Source: Roseobacter sinensis
GTDB taxonomy: Bacteria > Pseudomonadota > Alphaproteobacteria > Rhodobacterales > Rhodobacteraceae
Direction of reading: 5' to 3'
DNA: 64,000 bases
NCBI RefSeq assembly: GCF_025755255.1
Contig: NZ_JALIEB010000014.1
Span: 44,225 to 108,224 of the forward strand
Positions 9,295 to 19,832 of the stretch are shown here, in pieces; positions within the stretch are counted from its first letter, which is position 1, and each line of letters opens with the position of its first letter. Made by a program: the position numbers and the translations under genes. The notes below the pieces were generated by a model. It ran no database searches. It had not been told where the DNA came from and saw only the letters and a program-made list of their open reading frames with translations.

Positions 9295-9711
9295 GACTTT
9301 CACGCTTCTCTTTGGAGGCGTCCGCATCTGGCGGCCACCATTCCCGTAAAACTAGAGAAGAGAGCAGCGCGCTGTCATAAAACCGTGATGAAAATGCTGT
9401 ATAGGCAACATGAACGGCAGATGAACGCGCGCGCGGTTGTCCGGTGCCGATGCTGCTGTTCATCTCTCGCAAACCGCGCGAATGGCGCAGTGGGCCAACA
9501 GCTTGAAGCAATGGGCGCCAAGACCTCGTATCTGAACAGATTTTCAGAAGAGAACGCGCGACCTTTGGCCAATCTAATCACCGCCCGAGATCCATCCGGA
9601 CCGGCAGGATAGCCTCGGCACCTGTTTCCAAGTGATCGCGATTGCCCCGACATCTCACGTGCATGGTTGCAGGTGGTAGATGCTCTCCACGTCAAGACAC
9701 CAAAGCGCGAC
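9295..9711. other. Intergenic region upstream of the glycosyltransferase operon
   Basis: A 417-base gap that must carry the promoter of the minus-strand glycosyltransferase operon and the 3' end of the protease-nuclease transcript. It has a locally lower GC content near 9340-9420. I see no convincing gene or terminator hairpin. Confidence 0.5.
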
Positions 9712-11610
9712 CTAGAAGGCAATCTCGCGATGATGCGTGATCTCGCGCGGCCTGGATTTGATGTTCATGCTTGCGAGGCGCTCGGCAGATGTGTCGCTCA
9801 GCAGTTTTGAGTTTTGCGTGACGTCGGCAGGGCCATAAGCGTCGAATCCCATACCGGTCCGGGTTGCGAGGTCCGGGACCGAGACCTGAAACAGCTGGAA
9901 CGGGTCAAGATCGATCCCCTCGATATCGTGCAGCAGGTCGCGCTGCGACAGAACGAAACAGGCAGCCCGGAGCGCGTCATCCGCGCCACGGTAGGCAATC
10001 AGCTTCCAGAAGCTGCGCGGGATCAGCGTATTGCGATAGCTGGGGTCGTCATCGGCAAAAATCGGGCCGGCGATACAGGAGATACGGATGCCCTTGGCGC
10101 CGGCCTCTTCCAAGATCAGGTCTTCCAACCGACCCCAAATACCACCCCGTTTGGACTGGTTGTAGCTTTCATGCTGCGGGGCGATGTTGGTGAAGAAGAA
10201 CGACTCCCGGTTGGCCCGCCGGGCCTCGTCGACCGCGCCCCAGGCCAGATCGGCGCGGCGCGCGATATGTCCGCGGTCGAGCTTGTTATCGGCATAAAGC
10301 GTGTCATCCAGTTGATGCTTCTCTGCAATTCGATCGTCCAGCCGAAAGTCGTGGCGACCAAGCTGCACCTTCCGCGCCGCATCCGTGTTCCAGGCAACGA
10401 AGCGCGCCAAGCGCCGCTCCGCGCTCAGGCAGACTGAAAAATGCGTGTAGGGGATCGTCTGCGCCCTGCCGAAATTCACCGCATCACGCTTGAGCGCCAG
10501 AGAGAGCTCCGGCATCGGTGCCGGCCGGCCGAGGAATTCAGCGTCATAGCCACGCCGGGTCTCCTGCGTCGTGGCGCTGCCTTGCGCGGTGGTGGCGTTC
10601 GGCGGGGTCAGTTTGAATCGAAGCTTGCTCTGGATTGAGCGGGGGTAGCAGGCCAGCGCATGTTCATCTGCGCTGTTGCCGCTCTCGCCCGCGAAATGCA
10701 GACCAGCAAAGACGTCGGTTGCGCTTTCGCCATCCGAGATGATCCAGACGGAGCCCGAGTCGCCACCCATGCTGATCTCTCCGTCCACCGCCGGACGGTC
10801 CGGGTTCGGCCCGATCTCGAAGCACCCGATGTTCTGACTGCCTGCCGTCTCTCCAAAGTCGATCTGAACAATGACATCCGTGCGTCGGACGACGCCATAG
10901 GTGGTCGCGGTCGTGCGTCCGGTCTTCACGACCGTATCGCCCAGCTCCACCTCGGCCATCTGCGCCGGAGCCGTGTCGAGACCGTGGATTGCGCGTTCAA
11001 AGTCGCGGTCTTCGATCCGTGCGAGGGCACAGTCTCCGGCGATGCCGAGGTGGCTGCGCAACAGCGTGCCGCAGGTGTTGGCCGCTATGTTATTGTCGTC
11101 GAACGGGCCTGGCTGGACGACCTTGTCGCCGATCTGCCCCGTCTCTCCATGCAGGACGTGCCAATTCGACAGGATGCAGGCTGCGCCGGTCTCATCGTCG
11201 AAGACGATCGCGCCAAGGGTGCCCGCTGTGCCATCCGGGTGGCTGACACTCGCACCCGGCACCAGTGGGTCCAACCGCGTTTTCAGCACAGAGGCCTGCT
11301 CATGTTCGACAATCCGGTAGGACGGGCTGTATCCTCGCTGAATGACATCCGTCGGCACAGACAGACCGTTCGTGTCGATGCGTTCCGGGATCAGCTGCGA
11401 GCCGAGGCTTTCCAGCGCGGAGGCCTCGACCTTTTCCCGCACGGTAAAGACAATGCTCAGAGCACCATCCCCATTCTTGTGCCCAATGCCGATGGAGGTG
11501 ATGTTGGGATCTTTCAGATAGCGCGCGCCTTCCGAGCGAACAAAGCGCCGCAGATCGCTCATGAGCTTCTGAGTTTCAGACATCTTTGATGTGCTTCGCT
11601 TCTTGGTCAT
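9712..11610 (-). CDS. Trypsin-like protease fused to a NUC1 DNA/RNA non-specific endonuclease
   Basis: A 632-residue fusion with no signal peptide or membrane segment. Residues about 30-110 resemble the N-terminal module found before NAL1-like bacterial proteases (NITSIGIGHKNG, then IP..I..L.VPTDVI). Residues 120-330 are a trypsin-like domain whose triad is visible: His151 in ILSNWHVL, Asp193 in GDCALARI and Ser285 in MGGDSGSVW. Residues 375-615 are a NUC1 (Serratia nuclease/EndoG) domain with DRGH at 445-448, TNIAPQ at 474-479, the metal-ligand Asn484 and Glu496. All key residues are present, so both activities are probably intact. The ATG follows GGAGAG and lies 38 bases after the LeuA-like gene, suggesting one operon. 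A cytosolic protease-nuclease suggests a conflict or cell-suicide effector, but that is inference. Confidence 0.9.
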   Translation of the reverse strand: MTKKRSTSKMSETQKLMSDLRRFVRSEGARYLKDPNITSIGIGHKNGDGALSIVFTVREKVEASALESLGSQLIPERIDTNGLSVPTDVIQRGYSPSYRIVEHEQASVLKTRLDPLVPGASVSHPDGTAGTLGAIVFDDETGAACILSNWHVLHGETGQIGDKVVQPGPFDDNNIAANTCGTLLRSHLGIAGDCALARIEDRDFERAIHGLDTAPAQMAEVELGDTVVKTGRTTATTYGVVRRTDVIVQIDFGETAGSQNIGCFEIGPNPDRPAVDGEISMGGDSGSVWIISDGESATDVFAGLHFAGESGNSADEHALACYPRSIQSKLRFKLTPPNATTAQGSATTQETRRGYDAEFLGRPAPMPELSLALKRDAVNFGRAQTIPYTHFSVCLSAERRLARFVAWNTDAARKVQLGRHDFRLDDRIAEKHQLDDTLYADNKLDRGHIARRADLAWGAVDEARRANRESFFFTNIAPQHESYNQSKRGGIWGRLEDLILEEAGAKGIRISCIAGPIFADDDPSYRNTLIPRSFWKLIAYRGADDALRAACFVLSQRDLLHDIEGIDLDPFQLFQVSVPDLATRTGMGFDAYGPADVTQNSKLLSDTSAERLASMNIKSRPREITHHREIAF

Positions 11611-11648
11611 GAGGGTCTCTCCGATGCGAGGGGTCCGAGTGGCCGGAC

Positions 11649-12809
11649 CTAGGGGCGATGCGTGGTGGCATCCGCCATCAATGACTTGGCAATCCGGCCC
11701 AGTTCGTAGTCGGGGATTGAGCCGGACTGCTCCGCGGCGCGCATGACATGTCGGTACAAGGTGTGCTGATCGACGTTCCTCGGGCGCATGTTCATCTTGT
11801 CGAGCCGGTCGAGAATTCCCGAGATGCCGCTGTGCCGCCCGATGGCGAATTCGATGCTGCGGCCGATTGTTTCGGGCGAGAACACGTCATCCATGACCGT
11901 CTTCGGAATCGATTGGTGAATGCCTGTTTCAACCAGAAAACTGATATCCCCGACCAAGGGCTTGTTCGGAGAGAAGCGCATGCCCGTCATGTCGACAAAG
12001 GCCTGGACGACATCTGCAAGCATTTCCGTTCGGCACCCGTTGGAAAACCGCGGATCGTCCGCTTCGAAATAGGCGGCATAGGCCAACACCTGCTCCAGAG
12101 CGGTGTTGCCGCCGCCATCACCGGTATTGCCGATGGTCACTTCGACCTGCGTTGCCCCTGCCCGCACGCCAGCGACCGAATTTGCGAGACTGAGACCAAG
12201 CAGGTTGTGACAGTGGACCCCCAGAGTGGTCTCAGGTGGCAGAGCCGATCTGATCCGGCGCACCAGATCGCCAAACCTCTGTGGTTCCATTGTGCTCAGC
12301 GTATCGGCCACCACGATCTGCGTGGCGCCCGCCGCCGCGGCGGCGGCGCTGAGGTCCATGAGAAACGCGGGATCGCGGTTGCCCGCGCATACCAGATAAT
12401 ACTGCGCTTCCGGAAAGTAGGTTCGCGCCTCATTCATGAGATCAACGGACCGATCAATGGTCTTGCTGCGAGCGCGATTGTCGCGGTCAGCCGAGGGTGA
12501 CAGCAAATCGAAGGGGCGCGCCGACGTCGCGATTCGCGAGCGGTGTTCGGCGCCGCGCAGCGCCTCGAACGCACGTCGGATATCCTTCTTGATGGGACGT
12601 GACAGCACGCTCAGCCTGACCGCATCGGTCTGATCGACGACCCGTTTGACCCCTTCCAAATCAACGTCCGAGGCTGCGGGAAAGCCCGCATCGATGATAT
12701 CCACGCCCAGTGTTTCGAGCTTTCTGCCCATGTCGCCTTTCTGCTTGGCCGTGAAGTGCAGGAACGCTTGCTGCTCGCCGTCTCGCAAGGTCGTCTCGAA
12801 GATTTCCAT
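11649..12809 (-). CDS. LeuA/HMGL-like DRE-TIM metallolyase family protein
   Basis: A 386-residue TIM-barrel enzyme of the isopropylmalate/homocitrate synthase family. The catalytic TLRDGEQ is at residues 7-13, the metal-binding HxH pair in LGVHCHNLLGLSLAN, and the glycine loop in VEVTIGNTGDGGGNTALEQ. The segment NKPLVGDISFLVETGIHQS matches the LeuA subdomain I that follows the barrel. The C-terminal allosteric domain of true LeuA is absent, and the usual GNGAGN loop reads GNTGDGGGN, so it is probably not the housekeeping leucine enzyme. The start at 12809 has AAAGGA at good spacing; the frame continues upstream without family resemblance. It probably condenses acetyl-CoA with a 2-oxoacid, but the product is unknown. 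Its pairing with the protease-nuclease gene is unusual. Confidence 0.85.
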   Translation of the reverse strand: MEIFETTLRDGEQQAFLHFTAKQKGDMGRKLETLGVDIIDAGFPAASDVDLEGVKRVVDQTDAVRLSVLSRPIKKDIRRAFEALRGAEHRSRIATSARPFDLLSPSADRDNRARSKTIDRSVDLMNEARTYFPEAQYYLVCAGNRDPAFLMDLSAAAAAAGATQIVVADTLSTMEPQRFGDLVRRIRSALPPETTLGVHCHNLLGLSLANSVAGVRAGATQVEVTIGNTGDGGGNTALEQVLAYAAYFEADDPRFSNGCRTEMLADVVQAFVDMTGMRFSPNKPLVGDISFLVETGIHQSIPKTVMDDVFSPETIGRSIEFAIGRHSGISGILDRLDKMNMRPRNVDQHTLYRHVMRAAEQSGSIPDYELGRIAKSLMADATTHRP

Positions 12810-13409
12810 GGTCTCACGTCCTTTCGTTCGGGCGTCAACTGCGCACCTCGGGAGTGACGGATCACTCTGCGTCGCGATATGGGTGGCAGCGAACGCCTTT
12901 GGTCCTGACGCAGTGGCAGCTTGGCCGAAAGCAGCCGGCCTGCGCTCCTCTGCTATTTCTCGTGCTGCGGACGTAGGGGCCGGGTCAATGCGCAAGAAGG
13001 TGAGAAGATTTTTCTTAACGCGGAATTCATTGCGCGTTCATTTGCCGTTTATTGGACTGTCAGGAGGTCGGCCAAAATCCCCCGCCAGCCTTCGAAAGCA
13101 GCAGTTTTCTGCTTGCTGTGTGGCTGTCGCGATGGCGCGTCCGACAACGTGCTTTCCGAGCGGAGTCGGACCTGTTGGGCCGCTGCACGTCACGAAGCCA
13201 AAACAACGGATCAGACGTATTGCGCCTGGGGTTGGACGACAGCGGTGCATTGCAAAACCGAGTGACCTTGCCCGCGCTCGACGAGACATATGCGCAAGAT
13301 TAGGGGCTCAGAACCGGGAGATAAGGCAGGCTCAGCGGGTTGTCACCGATGGTTTCAACCAAGTTAACCCTCCTAACGTCTTCAGAGGTGGGCAGATCTT
13401 TCTTGCGCC
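12810..13409. other. Intergenic region between the LeuA-like gene and the NapC relic
   Basis: About 600 bases. It should hold the promoter of the LeuA-like/protease-nuclease operon near its left end. Short open frames near 13038-13303 exist on both strands but show no family features, and since the gene on the right is a pseudogene this may be decaying sequence. Confidence 0.45.
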
Positions 13410-14149
13410 TCATTCAGTATCCTTCATCGGGAGGAAACCGCGCAGTTGCGCGATGGGCTCCCCTCCCGCGCGGAGCGATGCCGGATGGCCTGCCATGAAG
13501 TCGTCGGCGATCTTCCGATACTGCTCAAGATGCCTGGCGGGCAGCGAATGCGCGACACCCTGATGGCAATCAATGCAACTCAGCCCGTGATCGAGCGCGC
13601 GCTTATGCTCGCCAGCCGCGCGGGTCTTTTGCAAGCTGGGATCCATGTATTCGAACGCATGGCAATTGCGGCACTCGCGGCTGTCGGAGGCATTCATCTT
13701 GCGCCAGACGGCGGTGGCCATGGTCAGGCGATGCGCGTCGTAGGCGGCAAGCGCTGCAATGGTACCGGCACTCTCGTGGTCGCCGTCTTTCACGGTCATG
13801 ATCTCGACCTTCATCTTGTGGTTCTATTCCTTAAGCCGATGGCAATCGGAACAGACAGCGCGCACGTCGGAGTGGTTGTTGTCGTGGATCCTCTCGCAGT
13901 ATTCGTCCAGGCTGGTTTCCATGGCATGGCACGACACGCAGTAGTCCTCGCTCTTCGTGATCTCCAGCGGCCATGGAACCCACCCCAGGACAAGATCCCC
14001 GCACCGAAGCCTGCAAAACGCGCAAAGCCCAGACTGAGGACGGGGATCGGGCTCCAAAACCAGTCTCAGAGGCGAAGGATGAAGTTGCAGCGGTTTTGAG
14101 GGTCGGTCTGCTCTGCGATCTCAAGTCTCCTGGCGCGCGGTCTGTTCAT
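13410..14149 (-). pseudogene. NapC/NirT-type tetraheme cytochrome c, broken by two stops and a frameshift
   Basis: The remains of a membrane-anchored quinol dehydrogenase of the NapC/NirT family, which passes electrons from quinol to periplasmic reductases. Four CxxCH heme motifs survive in order: CVSCH, CSDCH, CRNCH and CIDCH. Reading from an ATG at 14149, a TGA at 14066-14068 stands where the family has Trp before the anchor helix. One base is then missing after WGGFHG near 13970, shifting the frame before LEIT. Finally a TAG at 13824-13826 replaces the Trp expected after CHRLKE. Both stops are explained by TGG changing by one G-to-A transition. No reductase partner is nearby. Sequencing error could explain one lesion but hardly all three. 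Confidence 0.85.
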
Positions 14150-14166
14150 TTTGCAGTGGCGGACGA

Positions 14167-15360
<1,194 letters not shown>

Positions 15361-15927
15361 TCAGCTGCCGGGTGTGTTGCGGACGAAGCTGTTGCCGCGT
15401 TCCGCAGTGGCGAAAAAGCTCATGGCATCCACGCGCCAGCCGTCTTCGGTGCGGGTGAAGCTGTGCTCATAGGTGCCCCAGACTTCCCAGAGCGCGTCAC
15501 CGCCGTTCTCGGGCAAGGCGCCGCGATCCATGCGGTTCCAGGCATAGCCATGGCTGACCATGGTGGCTGCATCCTCGCTCTCGAAGGTGATGCGATGGTT
15601 GCCGCGCAGGTGGAACGAGGCCTTCTCCGCGGTCAGGTTTGCCGACCAGCCGTCGATCAGCGCATCCGCAGGGATCGTCGCCGGCGCGCCACCTGCCAGT
15701 GAGGTGAAGTCTATGCGGATCTCGTCGGTGAAGAAGCTGCGCGCAAGCGCCCAGTCCTTGGCATCGACGGCGGCATCAATGGCATCGGCGATGCGGATCA
15801 TCTCGGCATGGGCAACAAGTGTGTCGACCGTGACCGGCGTTCCGGCTGTGGTCTCAGCGGGTGCCGGCGCGCTCATTGCAAGGGCAACGGCAGTGCTGGC
15901 GAGGGCGACTTTGAGTGTCCGTGTCAT
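15361..15927 (-). CDS. Secreted SnoaL/NTF2-like protein
   Basis: A 188-residue protein with an N-terminal signal peptide (MTRTLKVALASTAVALAMSA, cleaved near APAPA-ET). The mature part is a single NTF2-fold SnoaL-like domain: the helix with IADAIDAAVDAKDWALARSF, the strand DEIRIDF, and the C-terminal strands HSFTRTEDGWRVDAM. The family includes small cyclases, dehydratases and many binding proteins, so catalysis cannot be assumed. The start at 15927 has GGAGA eight bases upstream; the longer frame has no such site. It lies between the LysR gene and the exported aldo/keto reductase on the same strand, and may act on the same periplasmic compound. Confidence 0.85.
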   Translation of the reverse strand: MTRTLKVALASTAVALAMSAPAPAETTAGTPVTVDTLVAHAEMIRIADAIDAAVDAKDWALARSFFTDEIRIDFTSLAGGAPATIPADALIDGWSANLTAEKASFHLRGNHRITFESEDAATMVSHGYAWNRMDRGALPENGGDALWEVWGTYEHSFTRTEDGWRVDAMSFFATAERGNSFVRNTPGS

Positions 15928-16011
15928 GTCTTGTCTCCGTCGTTGCGTGTTTCGATGGGATAGACATGGCAATCAGATTGGATAATTAAAAAGTCTGTTT
16001 AGGCATGAAAT

Positions 16012-16908
16012 CTATAACTTTTCAGCATCTAATTTAAGAACAGTGTCGACCAGCAGCTGCGTCAGGCTGCCCCGCGTGCTTTGTGTAAGAAACAGGAACT
16101 CGAGGGGCACCGACAGCCCGTCCACCTCGCGGAACTGCACCCGGCGCGGTGGGCGCTGCATGTTGGCGGAATTGACAAAGGCACAGCCGACGCCGGCAGA
16201 CACAAGGCTCAGCATCGTGGTCTCGTCAACCGCTTCCTGCACGATCTGCGGCGCGAACCCGATATCGGCGAGCGCACCGAACAGCCTATCATGGTAGGCC
16301 GGGGCGACGCTTCTGGGAAAGGTGACGATCGGCAGACCATCGATGTCTTCGAAGGACAGCGGCCCCTCCCGGTCGAAGACCAGATCGACGGAAGCGGCGA
16401 GCACCACGTCATCGATGCGCAGCGGGTGCACGGCCAGCGCGTCCTCGAGAATATTGTCCTGCCGATAAACGAAGGCCGCATCGATCTCGCCGGCCAGAAG
16501 CGCATCGATCTGCTCAACCGAACTCATGGGCCGAATGTCGAGCCGTATCCCGTCATGCTGTCGCTTGAAGCGACTGAGTGTCAGCGGCACGTGACCCGCC
16601 CAGGAGGCGCTTTCCAAAAGACCAACACGGATGGTGCCAGCTTCACCCTTGGCAATGCGGCGGGCCGCCTCCGCGGCGTCCTCCGTTTCTCTCAGAATGC
16701 CCCGTGCACGCTCCGCGAAAGCGCGCCCGGCATCGGTCAGGACCACCCGGCGTCCTTCTCGCGACAAGAGGTCGAAGCCAAGTTCGAGCTCCAGATCTCT
16801 GATCTGACGCGATACGGCGGGTTGTGCGATGTGCAGACGCTCCGCAGCATGGCTGATCCCACTGTGCTCGGCAACGGCCACGAAGTAGCGCAAGTGGCGA
16901 AGCTCCAA
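16012..16908 (-). CDS. LysR family transcriptional regulator
   Basis: A 298-residue LysR-type regulator. The N-terminal winged helix reads ELRHLRYFVAVAEHSGISHA, then AAERLHIAQPAVSRQIRDLE, and the effector domain runs from about residue 90 with two Rossmann-like lobes. I place the start at a TTG at 16908, seven bases after GGAGGG; an ATG at 16926 would put that ribosome site inside the gene. The gene is divergent from an EamA permease/SDR pair and upstream of the SnoaL and aldo/keto reductase genes on its own strand, so it could control either. The effector is unknown. Confidence 0.9.
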   Translation of the reverse strand: MELRHLRYFVAVAEHSGISHAAERLHIAQPAVSRQIRDLELELGFDLLSREGRRVVLTDAGRAFAERARGILRETEDAAEAARRIAKGEAGTIRVGLLESASWAGHVPLTLSRFKRQHDGIRLDIRPMSSVEQIDALLAGEIDAAFVYRQDNILEDALAVHPLRIDDVVLAASVDLVFDREGPLSFEDIDGLPIVTFPRSVAPAYHDRLFGALADIGFAPQIVQEAVDETTMLSLVSAGVGCAFVNSANMQRPPRRVQFREVDGLSVPLEFLFLTQSTRGSLTQLLVDTVLKLDAEKL

Positions 16909-17011
16909 TACATAACCCTCCGGCATGAGAACGATCAGGTCATAGCATTGGAAAGTATCAAATCAAAACGACATCTTGGTTTGTGCAGATACCGCGGGGA
17001 GGACCGATCCA

Positions 17012-17935
17012 ATGCCCAGCACAACGACATCACCAGTTTCCGGGGTGGCCCTCGGCACTTTGACCGTGTTGTGCTGGGCCGGTTACAATGTTGCAGCGAA
17101 AGCGGGGATCGACGCCGGGCTGTCTCCGGCCGCGCTGAGTTTTCTGCGTTACCTCACACCCGGCCTCGTCGCGGTGCCGCTGTGGGTCTGGCAGCGGCGA
17201 CGGTGGGAGAGCACTGGTCTACCCTTCATCCGCCTTATTGCGCTCGCAATCCTCGGGGGCCCCCTCTTCGGATTGATCGCGGTTGCCGGATACCAATTCG
17301 CGCCGCTGTCTTACGGGCTGCTCTTTGCGCCCGTTGCGGTCTTCATGACCGGATTGCTCTGGGGCGGGATTCTGCTGAATGAACCGATCACCGCCCCCCG
17401 CATTTTCGGGGCCATCGTGATGTTCGGTGGCCTCGCGCTTGTTGTCGGCGTTCATAGGGGCGGGCTCGGGCCCCAATGGCCCATCGGCATAGCGCTCTTC
17501 GTGATGGCGGGCTGCATGTGGGGCAGTTACACCGCATTGGTCAGATACTGGCGCATCCCGACGCTGGAAGGGACCGCTGCTGTCGCGTCGCTCGGCGCTG
17601 TCATCGCAGCTATTGCGCTTGGTCCCTGGGCCGTGGTGTCATTTGGAGAAGCGGAGGCCTCAATGCTTCTGACGCAGATCATCATGCAGGGGTTGGTGGG
17701 CGGCGTCCTGAGCGTCGTTGCGCTGATCGCGCTGCTGCGACGCGTGCCGGCCCAGATCGCGGCGATGCTGCCGACCTTCACACCGGCAGTCGCGCTGTTC
17801 ATCGCCTGGGCCGCGCTTGGCACCAGACCGCAACCGGCCGAGCTTGTTGGTGCGGCCATCATCTTTGCTGGCTTCATGCTCGCGACCAGACCGGAGCTAT
17901 GCACGCCCCCATTCATGAGACGGAGCACACCATGA
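17012..17935 (+). CDS. EamA/DMT family permease
   Basis: A 307-residue inner-membrane transporter of the drug/metabolite superfamily, with ten predicted helices in two EamA repeats (about 15-145 and 160-300). The first helix contains GTLTVLCWAGYNVAAKAGID and the second repeat starts near MAGCMWGSYTALVRYW. The ATG at 17012 is preceded by GGGAGGA at eight bases; a TTG start further upstream is less likely. It overlaps the following SDR gene by ATGA. Such proteins usually export amino acids or small metabolites; the substrate here is not predictable. Confidence 0.9.
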   Translation: MPSTTTSPVSGVALGTLTVLCWAGYNVAAKAGIDAGLSPAALSFLRYLTPGLVAVPLWVWQRRRWESTGLPFIRLIALAILGGPLFGLIAVAGYQFAPLSYGLLFAPVAVFMTGLLWGGILLNEPITAPRIFGAIVMFGGLALVVGVHRGGLGPQWPIGIALFVMAGCMWGSYTALVRYWRIPTLEGTAAVASLGAVIAAIALGPWAVVSFGEAEASMLLTQIIMQGLVGGVLSVVALIALLRRVPAQIAAMLPTFTPAVALFIAWAALGTRPQPAELVGAAIIFAGFMLATRPELCTPPFMRRSTP

Positions 17936-18627
17936 GCAAACAAAGAAGACTGGCCCTCGTCACGGGTGCGAACCGGGGCATCGGCAAGGAGGTGGCGCGG
18001 CAGCTTGCGTCCGAGCATGACCTCCACACGCTCGTCGGATCGCGCGACCTTGCGAAAGGAGACGCCGCCGCAGCCGAGATCGGGCATGGCGCTGAGGCGA
18101 TCCAGTTGGACGTGGCCGACGATGCCTCCGTGGCGAAAGCGTTCGATGAGATCGAGCAGCGTTTCGGCAGGCTCGACGTTCTGGTGAACAATGCGGGCGT
18201 CGACTACGACACCGACCAACGCGCAAGCTCCGCCGATCTCGGCAGAGTTCGCCAGACCTTCGCGACCAACCTCTTTGGCGCCTGGGCGGCCGCCCTCGCA
18301 GCGATCCCGCTTCTGCGTCGCGGCAGGTCGGCCCGCATCGTCAACGTCTCGTCAGGATCCGGATCCCTGAGCGACATGGGCGGCGGAACGCCCGGCTACG
18401 GGGTCTCGAAGGCGGCCTTGAATGCGTTGACGTTGAAACTCGCCGATGAGTTGCGGCGCGACCACATTCTCGTCAACGCGGTCTGCCCGGGTTGGGTGGC
18501 GACCGATATGGGTGGCGGCGGTCGGCCGATCCCGGAGGGTGCGCGCGGCGTGGTTTGGGCGGCGACACTGCCGGATGACGGACCGACCGGGGGTTTCTAC
18601 AGAGATGGCAAGCGCATTGCGTGGTGA
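17932..18627 (+). CDS. Short-chain dehydrogenase/reductase
   Basis: A 231-residue classical SDR, an NAD(P)-dependent oxidoreductase. The cofactor motif is VTGANRGIG near residues 10-18, followed by NNAG near 85, the catalytic Ser in VNVSSGSGS and the YxxxK pair in YGVSKAALN. The C-terminal part (VNAVCPGWVATDMGG) matches the plant carbonyl-reductase-like subgroup. It is translationally coupled to the EamA gene and divergent from the LysR regulator, which probably controls the pair. The substrate is unknown. Confidence 0.92.
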   Translation: MSKQRRLALVTGANRGIGKEVARQLASEHDLHTLVGSRDLAKGDAAAAEIGHGAEAIQLDVADDASVAKAFDEIEQRFGRLDVLVNNAGVDYDTDQRASSADLGRVRQTFATNLFGAWAAALAAIPLLRRGRSARIVNVSSGSGSLSDMGGGTPGYGVSKAALNALTLKLADELRRDHILVNAVCPGWVATDMGGGGRPIPEGARGVVWAATLPDDGPTGGFYRDGKRIAW

Positions 18628-18899
18628 AACAGAGCCGAAACCCCCAGACATCAGCTCAGACAATGCAAGCAAGGATGCCCCAACGCAGTGTCAGCGGCGC
18701 GTCCGGCAGCCATATGTGCGGCTCATATGATGCCGCTGCGCGCCTGAGCGGAGGGCTTGGAAGACGGTGGTCGCCCGGCGGATTACGAGACGTCGACTGA
18801 CACAGGGCTCACCCAAAGGCGCGACGACGACCCCAAGACCATTGACCCGCGTGTAAATCGAAACAGGTCAGGCACAGGAGCGGACTGTCGGGGGGTCAA

Positions 18900-19667
18900 A
18901 TGCGCAGAAGGTTCACATGTGCCGCAGCGATGGTTGTCGCGATGCCTGCGACCGCCCTGGATCTGCAGGAAACGGGCCGATACGACCTCAACCGCCCCGC
19001 CAGCCTGGATTATGATCCGACCTTCTGCGGCCTCTGGATCGCCAACGAGGGACCCGAGGCTGTGCTGGTCACGCTGCAGGGCGAAGAGCTCAGGCGTGTG
19101 AGCAGTGATCTGTCCCGCATCAAGGCGATTTCGCTGGAAGGCGATCACCTGCTTGTGGCCGACGGGTTTGGCCAGATGCAACGGTTGACGAAAGACGGCG
19201 AAGTCATGGAGCCGCCTTTCGATCTGGACGGCGGGTATGCGGATACCGAAGGCATCGCGATTGCCGCGAGTGGCGACATCGTCACCGTCGAGGACGATCC
19301 CGAGCGCCTGTCCTGGTTCAGCCCGGCCGGTGAGCTGAAAACCCAGATTGACACGATGGATCTGTCCCCGCCGCTGAGCGAGGCGCAGGGGATCGCGATT
19401 GACCCGCGCACGGGCCACCTGCTGATCGTTGACGATTGGGAAGGGTCCAACAGCCTCTACGAGTTCACCTCGACGGGTGAGCTGCTCGCCCAGGCGAGTT
19501 TGCTGGAATATGGCACTGACCCGGAGGGCATCGCTATACGGCCCGGCTCCGATCAGCTGTTCATCGCATTTGACGGTGGGGCGCAGATCGTGACATTCGA
19601 TTACACGCCCACCCTGCCGCCCGGTGCCGCGCCGTTGCCGCCTGGCGCCGACTGCATGATGTTTTGA
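18900..19667 (+). CDS. Secreted beta-propeller (SdiA-regulated/YjiK-like)
   Basis: A 255-residue protein with a cleavable signal peptide (about residues 1-20, ending ATA-LD). The mature part shows repeating blades with DTEGIAI, EAQGIAIDPRTGHLLIVDD and DPEGIAIRPGSDQLFIAFD, the EGI..D pattern of SdiA-regulated/YjiK and esterase-like phytase propellers. Such proteins are periplasmic or surface-associated and their activity is mostly untested. It ends in a Pro-rich tail and a final CMMF. No operon partner: the next gene is convergent. Structural class is confident; function is not. Confidence 0.75.
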   Translation: MRRRFTCAAAMVVAMPATALDLQETGRYDLNRPASLDYDPTFCGLWIANEGPEAVLVTLQGEELRRVSSDLSRIKAISLEGDHLLVADGFGQMQRLTKDGEVMEPPFDLDGGYADTEGIAIAASGDIVTVEDDPERLSWFSPAGELKTQIDTMDLSPPLSEAQGIAIDPRTGHLLIVDDWEGSNSLYEFTSTGELLAQASLLEYGTDPEGIAIRPGSDQLFIAFDGGAQIVTFDYTPTLPPGAAPLPPGADCMMF

Positions 19668-19832
19668 ACGCAAAGAGTCTGCCGAGTTGCGGGTCGTCCG
19701 TCTGGGCGTGCGCCGAAGGCGGGAAACGTCGGTCGGCCAGGTCGCTCGAAGACCGTGACGCGGCCCAAAAACAGCCGAAGAGCCACCGCAAGCGACGTTG
19801 TTCGCCGGTCCAGTCCGCAAGCACCCGCCTTG

